A stretch of 64,000 bases of DNA. It comes from Candidatus Binatia bacterium. GTDB lineage: Bacteria > Desulfobacterota > Binatia > UBA1149 > CAITLU01. The notes below the pieces were generated by a model. The model did not search any database. It was not told the DNA's origin and worked only from the letters and a program-made list of their open reading frames with translations. Position numbers and translations under genes: made by a program. The stretch spans positions 1-64,000 of the forward strand of contig DASXOZ010000008.1 in the NCBI GenBank assembly GCA_036493895.1, read 5' to 3'. Of this stretch, positions 51,072 to 60,334 are shown in pieces. Position 1 is the first letter of the stretch. Every line of letters starts with the position of its first letter.

Positions 51072-53375
51072 TCAGAACCCGGTGAATCTCTGGTGGACGA
51101 GCTCGGCGTTCTGCCCGACGTCGATCGAGAACGCCGTCGTTCCTCCACCGAGAAGCGCGCCCGTCCACGTCGTGCCCGCGACCAGCTTCACGCGCGCATC
51201 CGGGCAGAAGATCGTGCCCGCGCCCACGTTGTTCTGGCCGATTTCACATTTCGACAGCCCGCTACCCCTGCCGTAGATCAGCAGGTGGTCGGCCGTCAGG
51301 CCGTTCGTGAGGTTCCACTGCCAGCCGATGTTCGTGTTGAGGGAGTTCTGCACTCGCAGGATCATCACGGACGCGGAATTGCCTCCGCCGTCGAGGTTCA
51401 GCGTGACGCCGGTGCCACCGGTGATGTTGTCCACGTCGATCACCGACAGGCCGCCGGCGTGCACGACGGTGATCGTGGCCGTCGCGCTGGCCGGCAGGGT
51501 CGACAGCGTCGGCCCGAGGTCGGCGTCCGCGCTCAGCATGTCGAGAAGACCGGCCACGCTCGTCGAGATCGCGAGCTGGGCCTGGGCACACTGGTCGATG
51601 CGCGCGTCGTTGCCCGTCGTGTCGTAGACGGTCGGCGCCGGGGTCTTGGCCTGGATCGTACCGGCAGGCACCGACGTCACCGACGTTCCGGGAAGAATTT
51701 CGCCGGACAATCCTTCGACCAGCGCATCGTTGGTCAGGACGTCCGCCCCGTCGATGTTCGCGGTGGCATCGAAGGTTGCCGCGGGATTGGCCGCATCGCC
51801 CTGCTCGAGAACGATGTCCCCGGTCATGACCGAGGACTGGCCCCAGGTGCCGAGGTCTCCGCACCAGTCTCCGCTCGAGCTGGCGCCCTGCTCGAGGAAC
51901 AGCGCACGGCTGCCGCCGGTGCCGTCGGTGGGATTGCCGACGACGGCCCAGTGGCAGGCCGCGCCGGTGACGACGTACGAGGTGGCCGTGCAGACGCCGG
52001 ACTGGCAGTCGGAGCCGTTCGTGCACTCGTCGCCGTCGTCGCAGGACGTTCCTTCGTGGGCCGGAAGCTGCGAGCAGGTGCCGGCGCCGTCGCACTGGGG
52101 AGACAGGCAGGCGCCTCCGGGCACGCCGGGGCAGGTGCTGCCCAGGGCCTCGAAGGTGCACGAGGCGCTGCAGCAATCGCCGCTCACGTTGTTGCCGTCG
52201 TCGCACTGCTCGGTGCCGCTCACGTGGCCGTTGCCGCAGATCGTGCAGCTGTTCGTGCATCCGTCGGCGTCGTTGTTGTTGCCGTCGTCACACTCTTCGC
52301 CTGGATCGGTGACGCCGTCGCCGCAGTTCGGCAGCTTGCAGTCGGTGCGGCAGGCGCCGGGCGTGGTGTTGCTGTTGTCCGGCCCGTTGTCGCACTGCTC
52401 GGTGCCGTTGTTGTTGACGACGCCGTCCCCGCAGAACTCGCTGGCGCAGAACGCGGTGCAACCGTCGCCGCTGACGTGGTTGCTGTCGTCGCATTCCTCG
52501 CCGGCCTCGAGCACGCCGTTGCCGCACTCGGGACAGCTCGTGTTGGAGATGCCGTCGTCGAAAAGGTCGCAGTCGCGTGCAAGGCCGTACGCGAAATTGA
52601 AGATGCGGCAGATGCGGCACTTCATGCGGCCCTTGCTGCACGTCGAAATTCCGGCCGCGTCCATGCCGTCCCCGTACACGCTGCAGACCGGTGTCAGGCC
52701 GGGGAACATCGCCGCGAGGCTGCCGGCCGGGCACTTGCTCACGAGCTTGGACTGCACGAGCGACACGGATTTGGCAATGCGGCCGCGTGTGTCGGCGACG
52801 ATCGCGTCCAGGCACGCGGCGAAGCCCGCATTGCTGATGATCGACCCGTCGCGCAGCCCGTTCTTCAGGCAGTCTTCGACCGCGCGGTGCATCGAGTCCT
52901 CGAGCTTCCTCCATGTCGCCGGAAGCGTGGACGAGCAGCGCCCCGAGGGGTCGCTCGCGGCGCTGCCGGCCAGCGCCGTATCGAGATCCAGGTCGAAGGC
53001 GTCCACCGACAGCGCGCGGTTGTCGTTTTCGTAGCTGTCGGAAGTCGTCGACGGATCGGTGAAGCCGAAGTCGGGCGGCGTCGAGCAGAAGTCGGTAGCG
53101 GCCGCATCGACCTTGGACCTGGCCTTGGCGATCTTTCCCTGGATGTCGTCCGCTTCACAATCGTCCGCCGTCTGTCCCGACGGAAGAGTTCCGGTGGCGC
53201 CCTTGTGGACGCACTGGGAGATCTGTTTCAGCACGGTACCCGAGATCTTTCGCGCCGACTTGACGACTTTCTCCAGGCAGGCCTGCTGGGCCTTGCTCTG
53301 CACCTGGGCCGGAGCCGGTGTCGCGGCCGACAAGGCCAGCGCCACGAAAATCGAGGCGAAGCGGATGCTTTTCAT
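51072..53375 (-). CDS. Secreted Cys-rich protein with DUF4215 repeats and a C-terminal surface domain
   Basis: A 767-residue exported protein. Signal peptide 1-23. Residues 24-280 form a Cys-containing helical region ([20 protein letters not shown]). Residues 283-407 hold four DUF4215-type repeats ([65 protein letters not shown]). A Cys-rich connector with [12 protein letters not shown] follows to about 460. The C-terminal 300 residues are beta-rich ([40 protein letters not shown]) and resemble choice-of-anchor or ice-binding-like surface domains. Start ATG 53375 has a GGGGG site. It is divergent from the 930-residue protein. Confidence 0.8.
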   Translation of the reverse strand: MKSIRFASIFVALALSAATPAPAQVQSKAQQACLEKVVKSARKISGTVLKQISQCVHKGATGTLPSGQTADDCEADDIQGKIAKARSKVDAAATDFCSTPPDFGFTDPSTTSDSYENDNRALSVDAFDLDLDTALAGSAASDPSGRCSSTLPATWRKLEDSMHRAVEDCLKNGLRDGSIISNAGFAACLDAIVADTRGRIAKSVSLVQSKLVSKCPAGSLAAMFPGLTPVCSVYGDGMDAAGISTCSKGRMKCRICRIFNFAYGLARDCDLFDDGISNTSCPECGNGVLEAGEECDDSNHVSGDGCTAFCASEFCGDGVVNNNGTEQCDNGPDNSNTTPGACRTDCKLPNCGDGVTDPGEECDDGNNNDADGCTNSCTICGNGHVSGTEQCDDGNNVSGDCCSASCTFEALGSTCPGVPGGACLSPQCDGAGTCSQLPAHEGTSCDDGDECTNGSDCQSGVCTATSYVVTGAACHWAVVGNPTDGTGGSRALFLEQGASSSGDWCGDLGTWGQSSVMTGDIVLEQGDAANPAATFDATANIDGADVLTNDALVEGLSGEILPGTSVTSVPAGTIQAKTPAPTVYDTTGNDARIDQCAQAQLAISTSVAGLLDMLSADADLGPTLSTLPASATATITVVHAGGLSVIDVDNITGGTGVTLNLDGGGNSASVMILRVQNSLNTNIGWQWNLTNGLTADHLLIYGRGSGLSKCEIGQNNVGAGTIFCPDARVKLVAGTTWTGALLGGGTTAFSIDVGQNAELVHQRFTGF

Positions 53376-53567
53376 GTGTCCCCCAAAGACGAGCCGCCGC
53401 AGCACGGCGTCGCGGCGTCGTTCCCATCGAGACTAGCGTCCCAAGGGACGGCGGAGCAAGACGGTGGGTGCAGGGGCCGGATGCAAAGCGATCTGCGCGG
53501 CCGGCACGGCAGGTGCGACCCCTGACCGGCCGTAAAATTTCCTAGGAAGTCGTAAGTCTGAACGTGG

Positions 53568-53615
53568 CGCTGTCCGCATCAGCTTTTTGCGGCATTTTGC
53601 GGCTGGCGGACAGCG
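53568..53615. promoter_or_regulatory. Perfect 10-bp inverted repeat with internal direct repeats in a divergent promoter region
   Basis: CGCTGTCCGC (53568-53577) and GCGGACAGCG (53606-53615) enclose 28 bases holding TTTTGCGGC twice. It sits in the 416-base gap between two divergent genes for giant Cys-rich secreted proteins, so it may be a shared control site or an RNA hairpin. The rest of the gap shows no gene. Confidence 0.5.
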
Positions 53616-53791
53616 TTTCTCCTGTTGCACTGGCAAGGCCATCCGGGCCATAAGTCCTGTGGGGACGCGCCGTGTTCGGCGGCGCGGTCCGTGCCGGGCA
53701 AGACGGCTGCGCAAGCTCCGATCCTTGCCGGCGAGCCAGGCTGGACGAGGGGGGCCGACCGTCGCCGCGGCCGAAACGAGGGGAATGCTTC

Positions 53792-56584
53792 ATGACTAGC
53801 AAACGGATCGGCGGCTTTGCGGCCGTGCTGTTCCCGATGATGCTGGCGCTGGCCTCACCGGCCGGCGCGACCAACGGCCAGAACTGCGGCTACCAGCAGA
53901 TCTCCTGCGGCGACGTGAGCTGCTGCGGCGTCACCAATGGCGACGGCATGTCGATTCCCGACAACCACGTCGAGTGCTGGGGTAAGAACGATGCGCCCGA
54001 CTTCGTCTCGACGCCGCCGCGTGCCTGCTCCGGCGCTCCCGCGACGACGTGCACCACCAACACCGACTGCTCGGCTCCAGGCGCCGGCACCTGCCTGACC
54101 ATCAGCGTTTCGCAGGTAAGTGCGGGAAACTTCCAGAGCTGCGCCCTCAAGCCGACCGGCGGGATCCAGTGCTGGGGCAACAACAGTTACGACCAGATCA
54201 CCAACACACCGACCGCGACGACGTTCACCCAGGTTTCTTCCGGCGCCGACTTCATCTGCGCGCTTCACGCCAACCGCACGGTCGAGTGCTGGGGCAACCC
54301 CGCCAACAGCGCTTCGTTTCCACCGGGCGGGAACTTCACTTCGATCGCCGCGGGAGAGTTCGACGCGTGCGGCGTGCACGACGACGGCACCATCCAGTGC
54401 TGGGGCCTGGATTCCGGCGGATCGATTTCCAACACGCCGACCGCCAGCGATTTCACCCAGGTCACGACCAGCAACGACCATGCCTGCGCGCTGCACAGCA
54501 CCGGCGTCGTCGAGTGCTGGGGCGACGATTTGGACGGCGAAACCGTCGTGCCGCCAGGTACGTACAAGTCGGTGAGCACCGGCGAGGCGCATACCTGCGC
54601 GATCAAGAGCGACAACACGCTGGCGTGCTGGGGACGCAATGCCGACCTGGAATCGACTCCACCGTCCGGCCCGTTCCTGGCGCTCACGGCCGGCACCTAC
54701 AACAACTGCGCGCTGCACCAGGACGACTCCGTCGTCTGCTGGGGCGACAACAACGACGGCCAGTCCACTCCGTATTCGCCGGCCGCGACCTGCGCCGTCT
54801 GCGGCAACAACATGGTTGAATCCGGCGAGGACTGCGATCCGCCCACCGGCGCCTGCTGCAACCCGGCCAACTGCCGATTCTACTCCGCCGGCGCTCACGT
54901 CTGTCGCGCGGCCACGGCCGGCTGCGATCCTGCCGAGCTCTGCACGGGCACCAGCACTGCCTGCCCGGCCGATACCGGAGCCGCGCCGATCAACACCGTG
55001 TGCCGAGCAGCCGGCGGATCCTGCGACACCGCCGAAGTGTGCAACGGCACCAGCCTCAATTGTCCGTCGGATACGGGGATCCTGCCGAACACGACGGTTT
55101 GCCGTCCTTCCGGCGGTGTCTGCGACATCGCGGAGAACTGCGACGGAACCCACGCCGCGTGCCCGGCCAACACGTTCAAGAGCGCGGCGACGCTGTGTCG
55201 CGCGTCTGCCGGAGTCTGCGACAACGCGGAGAACTGCACGGGCAGCACCGCCGCGTGTCCGGCCGACGGCTTCCAGGCCTCGACCGTCGCCTGCCGTCCC
55301 GGAAACGGCGTCTGCGACATCACCGAAAACTGCACGGGCAGCACCGCCGCCTGTCCGGCCGACGGCGTCCAGCCGACCAGCTTCGTCTGCCGCGCCGCCG
55401 GCGGCGTCTGCGACGGAGCCGAGAGCTGCGACGGCACCGGCAAAACCTGCCCCGCCAACGTCCTGAGTCCCGCGGGCACGATCTGCCGCCCGTCCACCGG
55501 TGGCTGCGATCCGGCCGAGACCTGCACCGGGCTGTCGACCATCTGCCCGATCGACCAGCTCGCGACGTCCGGAACCACCTGCCGCGGCGCAGCCGGATCC
55601 TGCGACAACGTCGAGGTCTGCTCGGGCTCGACTGCCGCCTGCCCCACGGATCAGTTCAAGCCGTCGACGACAACGTGCCGTGCGGCCGCCGGCACCTGCG
55701 ACGTAGCCGAGAAATGCACCGGAGGCGCCGCGGCCTGTCCGGCCAACGCCTTCGCGGCGACGACCGTGGCGTGCAACGACAACCTGTTCTGCAACGGCAC
55801 CGATCACTGCGACGGCAGCGGCGGTTGCAACGTGCACTCGGGCGACCCGTGTCCGGGCCCCAACGGGAACGCCAACTGCGTGGAGAGCTGCAGCGAGGCG
55901 AACGACAACTGCCTCGCCAACGATCCGAACGGCAGCGCCTGCTCCACCGGCGCGCTGTGCACCAGCGGCCAGACCTGCCAGAGCGGAACGTGCCAGGGCG
56001 GAGTGCCGAAAGACTGCGACGACGGCAACATCTGCACCGAGGACACCTGCGACAACAGCCAGGGCTGCTTGCATGGTCCGGCAGTCGCCAACACGTGCCT
56101 GACGGCCGGCAAGACGCAGATCGCGATCAAGACGGATCCGCCGCTGCTCAAGTGGCAGTGGAAGAAAGGCGACATGGTTGCGCCCGACCTGCTCGGACAA
56201 CCCGACCAGACCACCGACTACGCGCTGTGCATCTTCGACCAGCACGGCGGAGTCACCACGCTCGTCGGGTCCTACGAAATCCCGGCCGGAACCGCGGGAT
56301 GGAAGGTCAAGCCGGGCAAGCTCAAGTTCGTCAACAAGGACGCTGCGCCTGACGGAATCTACCTGCTCAAGGGCAAGGCCGGTGACGCCGGGGCGACGGG
56401 CATGGGAGTCAAGGGAGGAGGGACGATCACGCTGCCCACTCCTGCGTCGGCCGACCTGTATTTCTGGCACCAGCCGAGCCTGATCGCGCAGCTGCGCAAC
56501 AGCGAAGGCGCGTGCTGGATCACCGAGTTCGCCGATATCGATTTCAAGAAGAACGAAGGCGACAAGGTGAAGGCCGTCAAATAG
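53792..56584 (+). CDS. Secreted protein with RCC1-like repeats, nine disintegrin-like Cys repeats and a beta C-terminal domain
   Basis: A 930-residue exported protein; signal peptide 1-27. Residues 55-320 hold seven RCC1-like blades ending in a CWG motif (CALKPTGGIQCWG, CALHANRTVECWG, CGVHDDGTIQCWG, CALHSTGVVECWG, CAIKSDNTLACWG, CALHQDDSVVCWG). One DUF4215-like segment follows (about 335-365). About residues 371-670 are nine 32-residue Cys repeats with pattern CR-x5-CD-x2-E-x-C-x-G-x4-CP, similar to disintegrin repeats of eukaryotic ADAM proteins. The C-terminus (CLTAGKTQIAIKTDP onward) matches the end of the 370-residue protein at 11509. Start ATG 53792 has GAGGGG. Confidence 0.83.
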   Translation: MTSKRIGGFAAVLFPMMLALASPAGATNGQNCGYQQISCGDVSCCGVTNGDGMSIPDNHVECWGKNDAPDFVSTPPRACSGAPATTCTTNTDCSAPGAGTCLTISVSQVSAGNFQSCALKPTGGIQCWGNNSYDQITNTPTATTFTQVSSGADFICALHANRTVECWGNPANSASFPPGGNFTSIAAGEFDACGVHDDGTIQCWGLDSGGSISNTPTASDFTQVTTSNDHACALHSTGVVECWGDDLDGETVVPPGTYKSVSTGEAHTCAIKSDNTLACWGRNADLESTPPSGPFLALTAGTYNNCALHQDDSVVCWGDNNDGQSTPYSPAATCAVCGNNMVESGEDCDPPTGACCNPANCRFYSAGAHVCRAATAGCDPAELCTGTSTACPADTGAAPINTVCRAAGGSCDTAEVCNGTSLNCPSDTGILPNTTVCRPSGGVCDIAENCDGTHAACPANTFKSAATLCRASAGVCDNAENCTGSTAACPADGFQASTVACRPGNGVCDITENCTGSTAACPADGVQPTSFVCRAAGGVCDGAESCDGTGKTCPANVLSPAGTICRPSTGGCDPAETCTGLSTICPIDQLATSGTTCRGAAGSCDNVEVCSGSTAACPTDQFKPSTTTCRAAAGTCDVAEKCTGGAAACPANAFAATTVACNDNLFCNGTDHCDGSGGCNVHSGDPCPGPNGNANCVESCSEANDNCLANDPNGSACSTGALCTSGQTCQSGTCQGGVPKDCDDGNICTEDTCDNSQGCLHGPAVANTCLTAGKTQIAIKTDPPLLKWQWKKGDMVAPDLLGQPDQTTDYALCIFDQHGGVTTLVGSYEIPAGTAGWKVKPGKLKFVNKDAAPDGIYLLKGKAGDAGATGMGVKGGGTITLPTPASADLYFWHQPSLIAQLRNSEGACWITEFADIDFKKNEGDKVKAVK

Positions 56585-57735
56585 CGGCGACGATCGAAAC
56601 GACGAAGATCGCTTTTGCCGAAGAGGATCTCGCCGATCTTCGGCGCAGGCTGGCGAGCGCGCGTTTTCCCGAATCCAGCCCGGAACCGGGATGGACCTCC
56701 GGCATCGATCTGGCGTGGCTGCGCGGGCTTCTCGCTTACTGGAAAGACGGATTCGACTGGCGCGCTGTCGAAGCGCGCCTCAATGCGTGGCCGCATCGCT
56801 TCGTCGAAGCCGGCCCGCTCCGCGTGCACGCGCTCGAGGCGCGATCCCGGCATGCCGATGCCCTGCCGCTGCTGATGATTCACGGCTGGCCGGGCTCGGT
56901 GCTCGAGTTCCTCGATGTGCTCGGTCCTCTCACCGATCCTGTCGCGCACGGCGGCGACGCGCGCGACGCGTTTCACGTCATCGCCCCGTCGATTCCCGGC
57001 TACGGGCTTTCCGAGGCGCCGCGCGAAGAGGGTTTCGACATCAAGGCGGTCGGCGAAACGATGGCCGCGGTGATGCACGCGCTCGGCTATGAACGCTACG
57101 GCGTGCAGGGCGGAGACTGGGGCGCGATCGCAGCGCCGTACGCCGCCGTGTTCGATCCCCGCGCCTGCATCGGGATTCACCTCAACATGGTGCTGGTACC
57201 TCGGCCGCCCGGCGGCGGCCCCGAGCTGACGCCGCGAGAGAAGGCGGCGATCGACGCGGCACGCCTCTACATGCAGACGGGAACCGCGTACCAGCGCGTG
57301 CAGGGCCTGGAACCGGGACTGATCGGCATCGCGCTCGACGACTCGCCGGCAGCGCTGTGCGCGTGGATCGTCTCGAAGATGCGTGCCTGGAGCGACTGCG
57401 GCGGAGACGTCGAATCCCGCTTCACTCGTGACGAGATTCTCGCCAACGTCACGTGGTACTGGCTCACGCGCAGCGCCGCCAGCTCGGTGCGCCTGTATCA
57501 CGAGTCGATCAAGAGCGGCCGCTTTCGCGGCAACGATTCGCGCGTCGAGACGCCCACCGGCTGCGCGATCTTTCCGCGCGAAATCTTCTGTCCGCCGCGC
57601 TCCTGGGTGGAGCGCATCTACAACGTCACGCGATGGACGGAGATGAAGTCGGGCGGGCATTTCGCAGCGATGGAAGAACCGCAGGCGCTCGTCGACGACG
57701 TGCGCGCCTTCTTCCGCCCACTGCGGCAGAGTTGA
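56512..57735 (+). CDS. Epoxide hydrolase, alpha/beta hydrolase with EHN domain
   Basis: A roughly 400-residue epoxide hydrolase. The N-terminal domain has TTKIAFAEEDLADLRRRLAS and DLAWLRGLLAYWKDGFDWRA. The hydrolase core has the oxyanion IHGWPGSVLEF, nucleophile Asp in VQGGDWGAIAAPYAA, acid residues and the His in SGGHFAAMEEPQAL. It opens epoxides to diols. The start is a problem: no ATG, GTG or TTG lies in frame between the GTG at 56512 (inside the upstream gene, overlap 73 bases) and the first conserved residues. I give GTG 56512, with GAAGG upstream; ATC 56593 or ATA 56581 are the alternatives. Confidence 0.88.
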   Translation: MLDHRVRRYRFQEERRRQGEGRQIAATIETTKIAFAEEDLADLRRRLASARFPESSPEPGWTSGIDLAWLRGLLAYWKDGFDWRAVEARLNAWPHRFVEAGPLRVHALEARSRHADALPLLMIHGWPGSVLEFLDVLGPLTDPVAHGGDARDAFHVIAPSIPGYGLSEAPREEGFDIKAVGETMAAVMHALGYERYGVQGGDWGAIAAPYAAVFDPRACIGIHLNMVLVPRPPGGGPELTPREKAAIDAARLYMQTGTAYQRVQGLEPGLIGIALDDSPAALCAWIVSKMRAWSDCGGDVESRFTRDEILANVTWYWLTRSAASSVRLYHESIKSGRFRGNDSRVETPTGCAIFPREIFCPPRSWVERIYNVTRWTEMKSGGHFAAMEEPQALVDDVRAFFRPLRQS

Positions 57736-57756
57736 GCCGGGAGCTCTCCGCGGCGC

Positions 57757-58407
57757 TCACGATCGGCGAGCTCCATCCGTTTCCAGCCCCGCGATCAGAA
57801 TGTCGAGACCTTGCGCGAACTCGCGCTCCGGACTGCTGCGCCTGGCTGCGGTTGCGATCTCGACGAGGCCCGCGAAGCGCTGCTTCGGAAGGGCTCGCAT
57901 GCGCTCGATCACTTCTGCGGAAGGCTCGCCGGCGCGCAGCGCCAGCGGTCCGGCCAGTTCCACCTGCGCAAAACCCATCACCATCGCGGTGACGGCGCGA
58001 AACGCGACGAGCAGGCGCTGACGCGACCTTCGGCTGCGCGCCAGCGCAGCCAGCAGCGCTTCGGACAATTCAAGGGTCCCTCGCGACCGGCTCCGGCGCA
58101 CGAGGATCAGCGGGATCGCGGCCGGATGGGCGCGCACGGCTCTCCACATCGCGGTCGCAAGGTCTCTTACCTCGTCCTGCCAGCGCTCGCGTGCGCGCGA
58201 CGGCCGCCGAACGCCGGTCAGCACCGCATCGACGACGAGCGCTTCGAGATCGGCACGATCCTCGACGTGGTTGTAGAGCGTCATCGGCGCGGTACCGACG
58301 GCGTCGGCCAGCGCTCGCATCGTCAGGCCCTCGAGCCCGTGCGCATCGACGAGCGCGAGCGCCGCCGACTGCAGCCGCTCACGCGAGATCTTCGGTGGTC
58401 GTCCCAT
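57757..58407 (-). CDS. TetR-family transcriptional regulator
   Basis: A 216-residue regulator. The HTH domain is MGRPPKISRERLQSAALALV, then GLEGLTMRALADAVGTAPMTL and YNHVEDRADLEALVVDA. The C-terminal ligand domain is helical (WRAVRAHPAAIPLILVRRS). Start ATG 58407; an Arg-rich extension upstream is unlikely. It is divergent from the peroxiredoxin-like gene, and a palindrome at 58476-58490 lies between them. Ligand unknown. Confidence 0.9.
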   Translation of the reverse strand: MGRPPKISRERLQSAALALVDAHGLEGLTMRALADAVGTAPMTLYNHVEDRADLEALVVDAVLTGVRRPSRARERWQDEVRDLATAMWRAVRAHPAAIPLILVRRSRSRGTLELSEALLAALARSRRSRQRLLVAFRAVTAMVMGFAQVELAGPLALRAGEPSAEVIERMRALPKQRFAGLVEIATAARRSSPEREFAQGLDILIAGLETDGARRS

Positions 58408-58431
58408 GGCCTGGCCGGCGTTGCCGTCCTC

Positions 58432-58461
58432 CCCTCTTGATCTTGACCCTCTTGATCTTGA
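58432..58461 (+). repeat. Tandem 15-bp duplication in the TetR leader
   Basis: CCCTCTTGATCTTGA occurs twice in a row (58432-58446 and 58447-58461), 25 bases upstream of the TetR start on the opposite strand. It may be a slippage product or part of the TetR leader. Confidence 0.6.
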
Positions 58462-58475
58462 CCCGGGCTTCATTT

Positions 58476-58490
58476 ACGTACACCGTACGT
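58476..58490. promoter_or_regulatory. Palindrome ACGTACACCGTACGT, candidate TetR operator
   Basis: Inverted arms ACGTA and TACGT flank CACCG. The site lies between the TetR gene and the peroxiredoxin-like gene, which face away from each other, a standard place for TetR binding. The size and spacing suit a dimer. It is AT-richer than its surroundings. Confidence 0.6.
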
Positions 58491-58553
58491 TTATTGCAAA
58501 CGCGGGAACCTGCGTTTCCCGCCGCGACCATGCTTTCCCGAAAGGAGAACCCG

Positions 58554-59378
58554 ATGGCCGGATCGTCGCTGTGCCTGCTTGCCGTTACCCTCGTCGCGCT
58601 CCCCGGGGCGCGCTGGCTGTACCTGATGCGCCGCGTACGCATCCCGAAAGACCGCAGGCTGTTCCTCGCGAGCAATGCAGCCGCGGCCGTGTGCGGCATC
58701 GCCGCACTTGCCACGGATGCGAGTCCTTTCACGAAGGCGGGTGCCGGCGTGGCTGTCGTCGCTGCACTGGCGTTCCTCGCGCTCAACGCGGCGAGCGGAC
58801 AGGCGCGGGGCGAACCCGCCGTCCGCGTCGGCGACGCGATGCTCGAGTTCGACTCTTGCGACGACGACGGCCGGCCGTTCTCGACGACGCTCCTTGGCGG
58901 CCGTCCTTACGTCGTCAAGTTCTTCCGCGGCCACTGGTGCCCCTATTGCGTGGCCGAGCTCGCGCGCTGGAAGGAAATGCAGCCGCTGCTCGACCGCTTC
59001 GACGTCGCGGTCGTCACCGTCTGCGCGGATACGGCGGACAAGATTCGCTCCGGACGCCACAGGCATGGCCTTGGTGCCATCATGCTCGCCGACCCGGATC
59101 TTCGCGTGACCGACCTGTTCGGCCTGCGCAACCCGCGCGGCTTCGCTCTGAAGTCGGGGATCATCGTCCCGCTGCCGATCCCGACGACGATCCTCGTCGA
59201 CGCTCGCGGGATCGTGCGCTGGATCGACCAGGCCGACGACTACATGACCAGATCGGAGCCGTCGCGCGTGATGGAGGCGCTCGGCGAAGCCCTCGGCGCA
59301 CCCACCCCGCGCGGCCCCCGCGGCCGCACAGAAGCCGGCACTGTGTCCGCCGACGCTCCGGTGCCGCTAAGTGCCTGA
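58554..59378 (+). CDS. Membrane-anchored peroxiredoxin-like (AhpC/TSA) thiol protein
   Basis: A 274-residue protein with two N-terminal membrane segments (residues 1-22 and about 40-75). A thioredoxin-fold AhpC/TSA domain follows, with CXXC in FFRGHWCPYCVAELARW. The domain also has FDVAVVTVCADTADKIRSG and IIVPLPIPTTILVDARGIVRW. The CPYC motif and membrane anchor suggest a thiol oxidoreductase or peroxide-detoxifying protein at the membrane. Start ATG 58554 has AAAGGAG at ideal spacing; ATG 58530 is also in frame. Control by the divergent TetR protein is likely. Confidence 0.85.
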   Translation: MAGSSLCLLAVTLVALPGARWLYLMRRVRIPKDRRLFLASNAAAAVCGIAALATDASPFTKAGAGVAVVAALAFLALNAASGQARGEPAVRVGDAMLEFDSCDDDGRPFSTTLLGGRPYVVKFFRGHWCPYCVAELARWKEMQPLLDRFDVAVVTVCADTADKIRSGRHRHGLGAIMLADPDLRVTDLFGLRNPRGFALKSGIIVPLPIPTTILVDARGIVRWIDQADDYMTRSEPSRVMEALGEALGAPTPRGPRGRTEAGTVSADAPVPLSA

Positions 59379-59404
59379 GCCGCCACGCGGGCGCACTCGC
59401 CCGT

Positions 59405-59412
59405 CATCGCGA
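59405..59412 (+). repeat. Target site duplication, left copy
   Basis: CATCGCGA immediately precedes the left inverted end of the IS element; the identical 8 bases follow the right end at 61367-61374. Eight-base duplications are the IS1595 norm. Confidence 0.92.
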
Positions 59413-59436
59413 GGCGATTATGCTCTACTTGACACC
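59413..59436 (+). repeat. Left terminal inverted repeat of the IS element
   Basis: It starts GGCGATTATGCT and ends ACTTGACACC. The right end read on the opposite strand has the same 24 bases except for two. Confidence 0.92.
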
Positions 59437-59463
59437 AGCCGGAATCGGGGCTATAAGTAGGGC

Positions 59464-60324
59464 ATGACGTACAAGCAGCTAGAGAAACGCTTCCCCACCG
59501 AAGAAGCCTGTCTCGACTATCTTGTCTCGATGCGTTGGAAGAACGGCGTGGTTTGCCCACGCTGCGACAACGCCAAGGTGTACGCGCTCGCCAAGCCATA
59601 CCGCTGGGTTTGCAAGGCGTGTGCGAAGAACGGCTACCGCTTCTCGCCTCTCGCGGGCACGATCTTCGAGAACACGAACATCAAACTGCGCACGTGGTTC
59701 CAAGTCATTTTCTACATGTCCCAGAGTAAGAAGGGCATGAGTGCGCTACAGGTCCACCGGATGATAGGAACGGGCAGCTATCGCTCTGCATGGTACATGT
59801 GCCATCGCATCCGTGCGGCGATGCAGGACCCCACCTTTCGCCGCCTGGCTGGTGTGGTCGAAGTAGATGAAACCTACGTGGGCGGCGACGATAGGAACCG
59901 CCACATGGGCAAGAAGAAGGGGCGCGGAGCCAAGACTGCGGTCATCGGCGCTATTGCTCGCAAGGGAAACGTCGTCTGCAAGGTCATCGAGGAAACCGAC
60001 AAGAAGACCATGCAGGACTTCGTGAAGCGGACTGTGAGCCCAAAGGTGTCACTGATCGCGAGTGACGACCATACGAATTATTCGCAGTTGGATAGGCTTG
60101 GATTCCAGCATGAGTCGGTTGTTCACTCACGCGGCGAGTACGTGCGAGGCGTGGTCCACACCTCCAATCTCGATTCGTTCTGGTCGCTCGTGAAGCGGGG
60201 TATCGTGGGCTCGTTCCACAATGTCTCGAAGGAATACCTGCCGCTCTACCTCAACGAGTTCAGTTTCCGACATAACCACCGGGACGATGCGATGATCTTT
60301 GATAAGATCGTAGCAGGATGCTGA
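59464..60324 (+). CDS. IS1595-family transposase, ISXO2-like
   Basis: A 286-residue transposase. The N-terminal zinc-ribbon is CPRCDNAKVYAL with WVCKACAKNGYRFSPLAGTI. The ISXO2-like DDE domain has VVEVDETYVGGDDRNRHMG (first Asp), IASDDHTNYSQL (second Asp) and an acidic residue near the C-terminus around LNEFSFRHNHRDDAM. Length is normal, with no frameshift or internal stop, so it is probably active. The start ATG 59464 lies 28 bases inside the left end. Confidence 0.94.
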   Translation: MTYKQLEKRFPTEEACLDYLVSMRWKNGVVCPRCDNAKVYALAKPYRWVCKACAKNGYRFSPLAGTIFENTNIKLRTWFQVIFYMSQSKKGMSALQVHRMIGTGSYRSAWYMCHRIRAAMQDPTFRRLAGVVEVDETYVGGDDRNRHMGKKKGRGAKTAVIGAIARKGNVVCKVIEETDKKTMQDFVKRTVSPKVSLIASDDHTNYSQLDRLGFQHESVVHSRGEYVRGVVHTSNLDSFWSLVKRGIVGSFHNVSKEYLPLYLNEFSFRHNHRDDAMIFDKIVAGC

Positions 60325-60334
60325 GAACGCGGCC

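Noticed and set aside
53792-56584. Disintegrin-like repeats as a sign of eukaryotic contamination
   Set aside because: The gene has a bacterial signal peptide and ribosome site, uses the same GC-rich codons as its neighbours, and shares its C-terminal domain with another protein in the window.
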